In this document: positions 45,020-53,179 of the stretch, one piece after another | Layout of the letters: each line of letters starts with the position of its first letter | Position numbering within the stretch: position 1 is the stretch's first letter | From: JAXGXJ01 sp963829545 | GTDB taxonomy: Bacteria; Actinomycetota; Thermoleophilia; RBG-16-64-13 | Length of the DNA: 64,000 nt | Assembly (NCBI GenBank): GCA_963829545.1 | Contig: CAWHIX010000006.1 | Span: 62,001-126,000 of the forward strand | Reading direction: 5' to 3' | The notes under the pieces: model-generated | The model's input: only the letters and a program-made list of their open reading frames with translations | What the model was told of the DNA's origin: nothing | Databases searched by the model: none | Translations under genes and position numbers: made by a program

Positions 45020-46042
45020 ATGGAAGTGCAGCGGGACTCGCTCAACCACGAGCGAGAGGCGAAAGCGATGAACGGCTGGGGCATGCTGGTCGCCGTCATC
45101 GTTCTGATAGTCGGAGGTATCGCGCTACTGATCGTGGCCGGTGTCCTGGGAGACCAGGGTACGGCCGGCGCGGGCACCATCTGGGCGCTGGTGATAGCGG
45201 GCATCGTCCTGCTTGTGGTCGGAAGCATCCTGGCTCCGGGCTTCTTCACCCTGGAGCCCAACGAGACGCGGGTGCTGGTACTGTTCGGCGACTACAAAGG
45301 CACCGTGCGCCAGGGCGGCTTCCGCTGGGGCAATCCCTTCTACTCCAACGGTCCCACGGCCAAGGTCAGCACCGATCAAGCGGCGGATTCCTCCAAGTCC
45401 GGGTCGGCGGGCAAGAAGGGCCAGAGCACGCAGACCGTGAAGAAGTTCCCGCGCTACAAGGTGTCGGTGCGGGCCCGCACCCTGAACGGGCCCAAACTCA
45501 AGGTGAACGACAGGCGTGGAAACCCGGTGGAGATAGCCACGGTCGTGGTCTGGAGGGTCCGCGACACCGCCCAGGCCGTGTTCGACGTCGACGATCTGCA
45601 GCTCTATGTCGAGACCCAGAGCGAGACGGCCCTGAGGCATCTCGCCAGTTCGTACGCCTACGACCACGGCGAGGAGAACGAGATCACTTTGCGGAGCAAC
45701 GTCGACGAGGTATCGCAGGCGCTCAAGGACGAGCTGGATCAGCGTCTGGCTCGGGCCGGGGTGTTGGTCGAAGAAGCCCGGCTGACCCATCTGGCCTATG
45801 CTCCCGAGATAGCGCAGGCCATGCTGCGGCGTCAGCAGGCCGAAGCCATCATCGACGCGCGGCAGAAGATCGTGCACGGGGCCGTCAGCATGGTGGACAT
45901 GGCCCTGCGCGAGCTGGCCGAGAAGAACGTGATCGAACTCGACACGGAACGCAAGGCCGCCATGATCAGCAATCTGATGGTGGTGCTGTGCGGTGAGTCA
46001 GAGGTGCATCCGGTTGTGAATGCAGGTACCCTCTACGCATAA
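45020..46042 (+). CDS. SPFH (band 7 / slipin-like) membrane scaffold protein
   Basis: This is a flotillin/prohibitin-type protein of 340 residues. Two N-terminal helices lie at about 19-44 and 53-75, followed by the SPFH core: FFTLEPNETRVLVLFGDYKG, VEIATVVVWRVRDTAQAVFD, then the helical arm LKDELDQRLARAGVLVEEAR and AYAPEIAQAMLRRQQAEAII. The domain is widespread in actinobacterial envelope stress. The start is set by a strong GGAGGAG 5 bases before the ATG at 45020. The RHH protein follows after 8 bases and the M29 peptidase overlaps that. It probably organises membrane patches or regulates a protease; the operon link is inferred. Confidence 0.93.
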   Translation: MEVQRDSLNHEREAKAMNGWGMLVAVIVLIVGGIALLIVAGVLGDQGTAGAGTIWALVIAGIVLLVVGSILAPGFFTLEPNETRVLVLFGDYKGTVRQGGFRWGNPFYSNGPTAKVSTDQAADSSKSGSAGKKGQSTQTVKKFPRYKVSVRARTLNGPKLKVNDRRGNPVEIATVVVWRVRDTAQAVFDVDDLQLYVETQSETALRHLASSYAYDHGEENEITLRSNVDEVSQALKDELDQRLARAGVLVEEARLTHLAYAPEIAQAMLRRQQAEAIIDARQKIVHGAVSMVDMALRELAEKNVIELDTERKAAMISNLMVVLCGESEVHPVVNAGTLYA

Positions 46043-46050
46043 CATCCCCG

Positions 46051-46242
46051 ATGGCACGTAAGCAGTTCCTGCTCCGCGTCGACGCCGGCCTCTGGGAGGA
46101 CCTGGAGGCCTGGGCCGCGGACGAGTTGCGCAGTGTCAACGGGCAGGTCGAGTATCTGTTGCGCGAGGCGGTCAGGAAGCGTAAGGGCAGCGCGGGCCAA
46201 CCGCCGCCCAACCAGGAGATACCTGAGAAAGGACGGACATGA
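46051..46242 (+). CDS. Ribbon-helix-helix (Arc/CopG-like) small DNA-binding protein
   Basis: The protein has 63 residues. The N-terminal strand KQFLLRVDAGLWEDLEAWA and helix pair ELRSVNGQVEYLLREAVRKR have the Arc/MetJ-type spacing for a dimeric RHH fold; a flexible tail follows. It begins 8 bases after the SPFH stop and overlaps the M29 start by 4 bases (ATGA). Its likely job is to bind the GATATC palindrome in the operon promoter, inferred from size and context only. It could alternatively be an antitoxin, but no toxin is adjacent. Confidence 0.85.
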   Translation: MARKQFLLRVDAGLWEDLEAWAADELRSVNGQVEYLLREAVRKRKGSAGQPPPNQEIPEKGRT

Positions 46243-47345
46243 GAGACCCACGGCTCGAGGTGCTGGCCGCGAATCTGCTGGACTACTCCTTGGCCATCAA
46301 GGCCGGCGAGAAGGTGCTCATCGAGGGAGAGACCGGGTCGGAAGAGCTCATGATCGCGCTGGTGGAAGAGACCTACCGGCGCGGCGCCGTCCCCTTCGCC
46401 ACCCTCGGTGATGCCCGCCTGCGCAGGGCGTGGCTCCTCGGCGCCCATCGTCAGCAGATGGACCTCCAGGTGGGCTGGGAGATGCACCGGATCGGTGATG
46501 TCGACGCGAGCATCTTCATCCTGGCGGGCGGCAACGCCTCCGAGATGGCCGATATCCTTCCCGGGACTCTGGAGGCGTCTCGCCTGGCCTCCGAGCCTCT
46601 GGTGGAGCTGTATCTGAAGAAGAGGTGGGTGCTTCTTCGCCATCCCACCCCGGCCGCGGCCCAGGCGGCGGGCATGTCCACGGAGGCCTTCGAGGACTTC
46701 TGCCTGGCCGTGTCGACGCTCGACTACGCCCACATGTCTCAGGCCATGGATCCCCTGGTCGAACTCATGGGACGCAGCGACCGGGTGCGCATCGTCGCTC
46801 CGGACACCGATCTGAGTTTCTCGATCAAGGGCATCCCCATCATGAAGGCGGCCGGCACCAACAACATCCCCGACGGCGAGGTCTTCACCTCTCCCGTACG
46901 CGACTCCGTGAACGGCACCATCCTCTTCAACACACCCTCCCTGGAGGACGGGACCACCTACGAGCGGGTGCGGCTCGTCTTCCGGGACGGCCGCGTGGTG
47001 GAGGCCGACGCCAACGAACCCGAGAAGCTGGCGCGCATGCTGGATACCGACGAGGGCTCGCGCTATCTGGGGGAGTTCGCATTGGGGGTGAACCCGTCCA
47101 TCGACAAGCCCATGAAGGACACGCTCTACGACGAGAAGATCGGCGGCAGTCTCCACGTGGCGCTCGGTCGCGCCTACGACGACGCCGACAACGGTAACCG
47201 CTCCAGCGTGCACTGGGATCTGGTGCTCATCCAGACGCCCGCGTGGGGCGGAGGGGAGATCTGGTTCGACGAGGTGCTGGTGCGCAAGGACGGTCGTTTC
47301 GTGCTGCACGAACTGGAGGGTCTGAACCCGGAGAACCTGGTCTAG
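46239..47345 (+). CDS. Aminopeptidase of peptidase family M29
   Basis: This is a metal-dependent aminopeptidase of 368 residues (thermophilic AmpS/AmpT type). It has the family N-terminus VLAANLLDYSLAIKAGEKVL and the metal-ligand segment NIPDGEVFTSPVRDSVNGTI with its glutamate. LGEFALGVNP carries the second glutamate, and GSLHVALGRAYDD with SSVHWDLVL carries histidine and aspartate ligands. It removes N-terminal residues from peptides in the cytoplasm. It is coupled to the RHH protein by overlap, so peptidase and SPFH scaffold are expressed together. Confidence 0.95.
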   Translation: MRDPRLEVLAANLLDYSLAIKAGEKVLIEGETGSEELMIALVEETYRRGAVPFATLGDARLRRAWLLGAHRQQMDLQVGWEMHRIGDVDASIFILAGGNASEMADILPGTLEASRLASEPLVELYLKKRWVLLRHPTPAAAQAAGMSTEAFEDFCLAVSTLDYAHMSQAMDPLVELMGRSDRVRIVAPDTDLSFSIKGIPIMKAAGTNNIPDGEVFTSPVRDSVNGTILFNTPSLEDGTTYERVRLVFRDGRVVEADANEPEKLARMLDTDEGSRYLGEFALGVNPSIDKPMKDTLYDEKIGGSLHVALGRAYDDADNGNRSSVHWDLVLIQTPAWGGGEIWFDEVLVRKDGRFVLHELEGLNPENLV

Positions 47346-47375
47346 CAGTCTCCTGGCGGCTCCGCGCCCGCCCGC

Positions 47376-48683
47376 CTACTCCTTTGCGGCAGGCTCCGGC
47401 GGACCGGACTCCGCCAGCCGGTCCGATGCTCTTCCCGCCCGGTCGTAGAGCGGGACGGCCGCCAGATGGATGAGGCCACCTATGGTGTAGGCCACCGCCT
47501 TGGAGATCGTCTGGGCCGCGTAGCCGAGTCCCAGTTGGCCGGCCACCGCGCCGATGTCGCCAAAGAAGGAGTCGAAGGAGAGCACGGTGGCGCGCTGCGC
47601 AGAGGGGATGTGCTCGTTGATGTAGGCGCTACGCACGGGCCGGTTGATCCCATCGAGCAAGCCGAACACAGCCAGTAGCACCACCACGATGACAAAGGCC
47701 GCGAGATCCTTCCCGTCCCATATCAATCCTACGAAGCCGACTCCGATCGCACACAGTGCGGTACCCAGGGAGGCCCACAAGAGCACGCGGGCCGGCCGCG
47801 AGCCCAGGCGACTCTTGGAGATGGGGCCCACCAACGTGTTCCCCGCCACCCCGGAGAGCGCGAAAAGGGCCGTGATGGCGCCCGCCACCCACACCAGATC
47901 CTCCTGGCCGAGTAGTTCGAGCACGTACGGCTGAGATGCGTAGAAGAAGTACCACAGCAGCACTCCGTTCAGGAGCGACGTGAAGAGCAAGGGCCTGACG
48001 ACCGGATGCCGCCAACCGTGGTTGATCCCCGCACCGAAGATCTTGCGGCTCTCCTCGCCGAAGCGCGACACGCGGAAGGCCCGCGGCTCAAAGCCGATGT
48101 CGTGCATGAAGGCAAGCGTGACGAAGAACGCTCCCACCAGCAATCCGGTGCGGACAAGGTAGGGGATGGCCAGGTCGATCTGACCCAGCAGTCCCCCGAC
48201 CAGGGTCCCGAAGAGCATGGAGATGTTGGCGAAGATGCCCATGCGCGCGAAGACGCGGTCCTTCCCTCCGGAGAACCCCGTAGCGTCGAGGGCGTCGACC
48301 AGCCAGGCATCCACCGCCCCCGTCTGGCACGTGAAGCCGAACCCCAGGAGGATGGAGGCGAGGATGAAACCGGTCAGGCCCCAGTCGAACACGGCCGAGC
48401 CCACGTATCCAAGGGTGGCCACGGCCAGCGAGCCGATGCCGAGGAGGAACGAAGCGCGGCGCCCGACCGTGTCGGCCACCACGCCCGTTGGAATCTCGAA
48501 CACTATCTGGCCGGCGCTGAAGGTGGCGTTGACGAGCATCACCTGGAAGATGTCCAGACCGGCGTCGAGGAGGAAGAGCGTGTTGACTCCCCAGATGATC
48601 GACGCCGACAGCGTGAAGAGGGCGTTGATCGTGTAATAGGTGCGCTGGATGCGCCGAGGGGTGTAGGCGACCGGTGGGCTCAT
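47376..48683 (-). CDS. MFS transporter
   Basis: This is a 12-helix major facilitator of 435 residues. The first half has INALFTLSASIIWGVNTLFL and the loop IPTGVVADTVGRRASFL (the family A motif). The second half has VRPLLFTSLLNGVLLWYFFY and SRLGSRPARVLLWASLGTAL. The segment GLLDGINRPVRSAYINEHIP is typical of the tetracycline/drug-exporter-like branch. It lies between the convergent M29 gene and the P-type ATPase gene (27 bases upstream on the same strand). The substrate is unknown. Confidence 0.92.
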   Translation of the reverse strand: MSPPVAYTPRRIQRTYYTINALFTLSASIIWGVNTLFLLDAGLDIFQVMLVNATFSAGQIVFEIPTGVVADTVGRRASFLLGIGSLAVATLGYVGSAVFDWGLTGFILASILLGFGFTCQTGAVDAWLVDALDATGFSGGKDRVFARMGIFANISMLFGTLVGGLLGQIDLAIPYLVRTGLLVGAFFVTLAFMHDIGFEPRAFRVSRFGEESRKIFGAGINHGWRHPVVRPLLFTSLLNGVLLWYFFYASQPYVLELLGQEDLVWVAGAITALFALSGVAGNTLVGPISKSRLGSRPARVLLWASLGTALCAIGVGFVGLIWDGKDLAAFVIVVVLLAVFGLLDGINRPVRSAYINEHIPSAQRATVLSFDSFFGDIGAVAGQLGLGYAAQTISKAVAYTIGGLIHLAAVPLYDRAGRASDRLAESGPPEPAAKE

Positions 48684-48710
48684 GGACGTAGGCGGCTCAT
48701 CGGCTTCGGT

Positions 48711-51173
48711 CTAATCCTCGACGTCCTCCACCCTCTGGGCCTGGGTGACCGCATCCCGCCAGAAGGGCAGTCGTTCGCCGATCCGCCAGCCCAGCCCGAC
48801 GAAGAACCAGGCGAAGATAGAGAACGCGATCGTCACTCCGATCGGCAGCCAACCCGGTATATCGAGGGCGAAGAACTCCCTTGTGAACGGGACCGCGAAC
48901 ACGAGCGCGAGCAGCCCGGCCATCGCAAGGACCAGACCCAGGCGCCAGCCGCGTAGAGGTCGCTCGATGGCGGCGATCACACGCAGACCGATCACGGAGA
49001 AGATCACCACCTCCATGGTCTGTGCCTCGAGCACGCTGGCTCCCATCCGCCTGATCACGAGGTAGGAGACGAACATGGTCAAGGCCGAAAGCAGGCCGGT
49101 GGGGATGACGAAGCGGGCCACGCGGTAAACGAAGCCGGGCACGAAACGCCGCCGGTTGGGGGCCAGGGCCAGGAAGAAGCCGGGTATGCCGATGACGAGG
49201 GCGTCGATGACGCTCAGGTGCCGGGGTAGGATCAGGTAGGGTACGCCCGCTATCGCGACGGCCAGCGCCAGGGCGGCGGCCCAGACGCTCTTGTTGGTGA
49301 AGAGGTTGGCCACTCGTTCGATGTTGGCGGTCACCCTCCGCCCTTCCGCCACTACCCCTGGCAGGGTGGAGAACCGCGAATCGACGAGCACCAACTGCGA
49401 CACGGCCTGTGCGGCGGCGGTGCCGGTGCCCATGGCGATGCCCATGTCCGCTTTCTTGAGGGCAAGGACGTCGTTGACCCCGTCCCCCGTCATGGCCACG
49501 GTGTGACCGCGGCTCTGCAAGGCCTCCACCATGGCGCGCTTCTGGTCGGGAGTGACGCGCCCGAAGACGGTGGTGCTCTCCATGAGTTCGGCCAACTCCT
49601 CGCCCTCGGGAAGGTCGCGCGCGTCCACGGCGCGCTCCGCCCCGGCGACTCCCGCCTGTGCCGCCACCGTGGCCACCGTAGCCGGATTGTCGCCGGAGAT
49701 GACCTTGATCTCCACTCCCTGGTGGCGGAAGTAGGCCAGGGTCTGAGGGGCGTCGGCCCTGATGCGCTCGGCCAACAGGACGAGACCGCGGGCCGTCATC
49801 CCACCGGGCAGCACGTCGCCGTTCAGAGGTTCGTCGGTGCGGCACAGGACGAGGACCCGCATCCCCCCGGCCGCCAGTTCCCCCGCCCGCCGGCGGGCGG
49901 GGGCGAGAGTCTCGTCGTCACCGGCCACGATCTCCGGCGCTCCCAATATCCAGGAGCCGCGGCCGGCGAAGCGGGCCGCGCTCCACTTGCGGGCGGAAGA
50001 GAAGGGCACGGCGTCCTCGAGTTCCCAGCCGTCCTCCTGGGGCAAGGAGGCCGCTATGGCCGCGATGGTGGAGTTCTTGGCCGAGGCGGTGGCCGCCAGT
50101 GCGGCGAGGGCCTTCAGGGCCTCCCCGTCGGCTTTGGCTCCGGGCTCGTCCTCGCCGGCTGCGGCCCTCACTCCGGCAGCGGCGCCCGCGTCGTCACCGT
50201 CCGCTCCCCGGTCCAGTGGCTCGAAGCGATCGAAAGCGGGATGCGGCTCGGTGATGGTGCCGGTCTTGTCGATGCACAGCACATCGACCCGGGCCAGTCC
50301 TTCCACCGCGGGCAGCTCTCGGGTGAGCACGTTGCGCCGAGCCAGCGTGATGGCCGAGACCGCGAAGGCGATGCTGGTGAGGAGCACGAGGCCCTGCGGC
50401 ACCATGGCCACCAGGGCCGCCACCGTGTTCGTGACTCCATGCTCGAGGCTGGCGCCCATCCGGAACTGTGCCCAGATCAGGAGCGCCGCCACCGGGATGA
50501 TGCCCAGGCCGATCACGCGCAGGATGTTGTTTATCCCCCTCATCAACTCGGAGCGCAGTCGCACGTAGCGCTTGCCTTCCCCGATCAGGCGCTGGGCGTA
50601 GGCGTCGGCTCCCACCGCGGTGGTGCGGAAGAGGCCGCCCCCCGCTACCACGAAGCTGCCGGACAGCAGGGGGTCGCCGGGCTCCTTGGTGATGGGCACC
50701 GACTCGCCCGTGAGCAGGGACTCGTCCACCTCCAGACTCTGGGACTGGAGTGTCTCCCCGTCCGCCACTATCTGGTCTCCGGCCGAGATCTCCACGACGT
50801 CATCCAAGACCACGGACGCCATGGGTATCTCTTTCGTCGCGCCGTCGCGCACGACCCTGACCGCCGGAGCCGTGAGGATCGTGAGGCGGTCGAGAGCCAC
50901 CTTGGCCCGCAACTCCTGCACGATGCCTATGACCGTGTTGACGACCACGATGATCCCGAAGAGAGCGTCCTTCCAGGACCCGAAGGCGACCATGGCGACG
51001 AAGAGCACGCTCAGGATGAGGTTGAAGTAGGTGAAGACGTTGGTGCGGACGATGTCCCAGGTGGTGCGGCCTCCGGGACGCGGCGCGGCATTGACCTGTC
51101 CCGCCGCCACGCGGGCCTCGACCTCGGCCGAACTCAGGCCCACCCCGGCGAGGTCCGGCGCCGACCCGCTCAC
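48711..51173 (-). CDS. CtpE-like cation-transporting P-type ATPase
   Basis: This is an ATP-driven cation pump of 820 residues. The actuator has LLTGESVP (TGES, 155-158), and membrane helix 4 has MVPQGLVLLTS (257-267). The phosphorylation site is DKTGTITEP with D302, and a hinge TGDGVNDVLALKKADMGIAMG-type motif follows. The MVPQGL helix without a CPx motif argues against copper/zinc and matches mycobacterial CtpE, which imports calcium. The nucleotide domain contains an acidic, alanine-rich loop. The start is a GTG at 51173 without a strong ribosome site. It is divergent from the GNAT gene across about 100 bases. Confidence 0.92.
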   Translation of the reverse strand: MSGSAPDLAGVGLSSAEVEARVAAGQVNAAPRPGGRTTWDIVRTNVFTYFNLILSVLFVAMVAFGSWKDALFGIIVVVNTVIGIVQELRAKVALDRLTILTAPAVRVVRDGATKEIPMASVVLDDVVEISAGDQIVADGETLQSQSLEVDESLLTGESVPITKEPGDPLLSGSFVVAGGGLFRTTAVGADAYAQRLIGEGKRYVRLRSELMRGINNILRVIGLGIIPVAALLIWAQFRMGASLEHGVTNTVAALVAMVPQGLVLLTSIAFAVSAITLARRNVLTRELPAVEGLARVDVLCIDKTGTITEPHPAFDRFEPLDRGADGDDAGAAAGVRAAAGEDEPGAKADGEALKALAALAATASAKNSTIAAIAASLPQEDGWELEDAVPFSSARKWSAARFAGRGSWILGAPEIVAGDDETLAPARRRAGELAAGGMRVLVLCRTDEPLNGDVLPGGMTARGLVLLAERIRADAPQTLAYFRHQGVEIKVISGDNPATVATVAAQAGVAGAERAVDARDLPEGEELAELMESTTVFGRVTPDQKRAMVEALQSRGHTVAMTGDGVNDVLALKKADMGIAMGTGTAAAQAVSQLVLVDSRFSTLPGVVAEGRRVTANIERVANLFTNKSVWAAALALAVAIAGVPYLILPRHLSVIDALVIGIPGFFLALAPNRRRFVPGFVYRVARFVIPTGLLSALTMFVSYLVIRRMGASVLEAQTMEVVIFSVIGLRVIAAIERPLRGWRLGLVLAMAGLLALVFAVPFTREFFALDIPGWLPIGVTIAFSIFAWFFVGLGWRIGERLPFWRDAVTQAQRVEDVED

Positions 51174-51277
51174 GAGGCAGCGTGCGTTTGTGTTCCTCGT
51201 ACATATATGACAGTATAGATTCTGGACATTCTGCGACGTGCTTCCCGGAAGCGACAGGTGAGAAAGGGGGTGGCAGC

Positions 51278-52108
51278 GTGTTGCACGCCGACAGCAGTCT
51301 CGCTCGGAGGCTGGAGGGACTCATATGCGCGGAGTTCGTTCGCCTGTGCGAGGTGGCGCGTATCGCATTGCCTGGGGCGGCGTCCGAATGCGTGGCTGTG
51401 GCCGATGGAGTCGCCCTCTGGTTGGGGGAGGGCTCCCCGGTGAACATCGCCGTCGGCTTGGGCATGAACGGCCCTGTGGACGAGGCCGCCCTGGAGCGGC
51501 TGGAGTCGTTCTATCACGAGCGCGGGGCGGCGGCAGCCCTCAGCGTGTGCCCCCTGGCCGATCGCTCGCTGCTGCGCCTGTTGGGACAGCGTGGCTGGCA
51601 GGCCGGCGACTTCGAGCACCTGCTGGTGCTCGAACTGGGCGCGGGTCGGCGGCCGGCGGAGAGCGTGGCAGAGACGGATGAGATCGAGGTGCGGGTCTGC
51701 CTGCCCGAGGAACGGTCGGAGTGGGCCGCGACCGCCGCCCGAGGATTCTCCGAGGGCGCGACACCGGAGCGGGGACACAAGGAGTTCGGCGCGGTGATGG
51801 CGGAGCGCGAGGAGGCCATCCTGGTCCTTGCCCGGGTGGACGGGGTGGCGGCGGGCACCGGGAGCCTGGTCGTCGACGGGGGCGTCGGCTGGCTTTCGGG
51901 CGACTCCACTCTTCCGCAGTACCGTCGTCGCGGCATCCAGCAGGCCATCCAGGGGCACCGGCTCCGCTTGGCCCGAGATGCGGGGTGCGACATGGCCGTC
52001 ACTGAGGCCGTGCCTGGGGGCGCCTCCCAGCGCAACATGGAGCGTCTGGGCTTCCGCATCGCCTACACGCACGTCGAGTTCACGAAGGGGGGATCATATG
52101 GCGGATGA
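51278..52108 (+). CDS. GNAT-family N-acetyltransferase
   Basis: This is an acetyl-CoA-dependent acyltransferase of 276 residues. The C-terminal half is a GNAT domain: ILVLARVDGVAAGTGSLVV, STLPQYRRRGIQQAIQGHRL (the acetyl-CoA pyrophosphate loop, R-R-x-G) and ASQRNMERLGFRIAYTHVEF. The N-terminal 120 residues look like a second, degenerate GNAT-like lobe. The start is a GTG at 51278 with GGGGGTGG upstream. Its stop overlaps the next gene by 11 bases, coupling it to the MoaF-like protein. The acceptor substrate is unknown. Confidence 0.88.
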   Translation: MLHADSSLARRLEGLICAEFVRLCEVARIALPGAASECVAVADGVALWLGEGSPVNIAVGLGMNGPVDEAALERLESFYHERGAAAALSVCPLADRSLLRLLGQRGWQAGDFEHLLVLELGAGRRPAESVAETDEIEVRVCLPEERSEWAATAARGFSEGATPERGHKEFGAVMAEREEAILVLARVDGVAAGTGSLVVDGGVGWLSGDSTLPQYRRRGIQQAIQGHRLRLARDAGCDMAVTEAVPGGASQRNMERLGFRIAYTHVEFTKGGSYGG

Positions 52109-53000
52109 GGCGGCGTGGATCACGGTGGGAGCGCTTGCGCACGCCTTCTCCGAGGACAGCTACGCGCCCAAAGCGACCACTGATCTCGCCGGCAATACCC
52201 TCACCCTTCATCTTGCGGAGGGTGGGGCGCTTGAGTACCGGTTCGAGAGTGCGACGGACCTCTTCTGGGCCGCCCTGGATGGGCCGGACGCCGGCCGGGA
52301 CGGTACCACGACCTCGGGCCAGGGCGGCACCGCGGCGTACTTCGCCGCCAAGCTGCGGGAGGGGCTCTATTTTGTCGATCACCTGAGGACCGACGAGCGG
52401 GCGACCAGCGTCACCCTGCTGCTGGACCTGGGCCGGGGCATGGCCACGGTCATGACCGGCCGTCTACCCGAGGAAGCCGAGTCGCGCCAGGCCTTCGCCG
52501 ACCGCATCGCGGCAGGTAAGGAACTCACCGCGGTCTCCGTCGCCTTCGCCTCCGCGGCTATCGATCGGCCCTTCACTCCGGAGACCCCGCGGCACCAGCC
52601 CACCCTCGACATGGTGGGCAAGCGGGTCGAGTACACCTACAGCCCGACTGAGTGCTACGAGCATATCTATCTGAACGAGCGCTTCTACACCTGGCACTGC
52701 CTGCTGGGTTCGGAAAAGGGGCTGGCCGACACCGACCGTTGCCATTACTACAAGCTCGCCGACCGGCTCTACCTGTTCGTGTGGCGGGAGAAGATAGTCC
52801 CCACCCTGGGGTCGGTAGTGGTCGACTTGGAGGCCCTGCGCACGACCGGCAAGATCTTCGGCTATCAGGGCGAAGGTCCGGGAGGACTCTCCAACTTCCC
52901 CGTGGGCGCCCGGGCCCGGGTGCTGAACGCTGATGACGATCGAGGCATAGACCCGGCAGGGTCCCAGGTCCCTGGCAGAGCATCCCAGGACGTTTGCTAG
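52098..53000 (+). CDS. MoaF-like protein
   Basis: The protein has 300 residues with two calycin-like lobes. Lobe one contains TDLAGNTLTLHLAEGGALEY, then the alternating LREGLYFVDHLR and GRGMATVMTGRLPEE. Lobe two contains VGKRVEYTYSPTECYEHIYL, then FYTWHCLLGSEKG, YYKLADRLYLFVWREKIVPT and GKIFGYQG. This matches MoaF-family proteins, first named near molybdenum-cofactor/aromatic-amine genes but with no settled activity. A GGGGGG ribosome site lies 6 bases before the ATG. It is coupled to the GNAT gene. The repeat-bearing promoter of the SulP gene starts 4 bases after its stop. Confidence 0.8.
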   Translation: MADEAAWITVGALAHAFSEDSYAPKATTDLAGNTLTLHLAEGGALEYRFESATDLFWAALDGPDAGRDGTTTSGQGGTAAYFAAKLREGLYFVDHLRTDERATSVTLLLDLGRGMATVMTGRLPEEAESRQAFADRIAAGKELTAVSVAFASAAIDRPFTPETPRHQPTLDMVGKRVEYTYSPTECYEHIYLNERFYTWHCLLGSEKGLADTDRCHYYKLADRLYLFVWREKIVPTLGSVVVDLEALRTTGKIFGYQGEGPGGLSNFPVGARARVLNADDDRGIDPAGSQVPGRASQDVC

Positions 53001-53004
53001 GCGC

Positions 53005-53078
53005 TTGCACCTTCGCGTGCACCTCTGTTGCACCTTCGCGGTACTATCTCAACGTGCTCTTCCGGTCTAGTCTGGAAT
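53005..53078 (+). promoter_or_regulatory. Repeat-bearing promoter A (SulP gene)
   Basis: TTGCACCTTCGCG occurs twice (53005-53017 and 53028-53040) with a related GTGCACCTCTG at 53017-53027 between. Downstream are a weak -35 region and TCTAGTCT (TAGTCT at 53068-53073). Positions 53018-53078 match promoter B at 58992-59052 at about 50 of 61 positions. The box layout upstream of a weak core promoter suggests activator control. Confidence 0.6.
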
Positions 53079-53102
53079 CTGGGAATGAAGCCCTCGGTCG
53101 GA

Positions 53103-53179
53103 TGACGAAGACGAAGCTACGCAGACGGCTCCTTAACCAGCAAGCGACCGACCGCGGACAGGAGGTGGCGGCCCCGTGA
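53103..53179 (+). CDS. Possible 25-residue leader peptide coupled to SulP
   Basis: An ATG at 53103 opens a frame of 25 codons (MTKTKLRRRLLNQQATDR and on) whose TGA overlaps the SulP GTG (GTGA at 53176-53179). The residues are strongly basic. No good ribosome site precedes it. It may be chance, or a small leader used for coupling. Confidence 0.25.
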
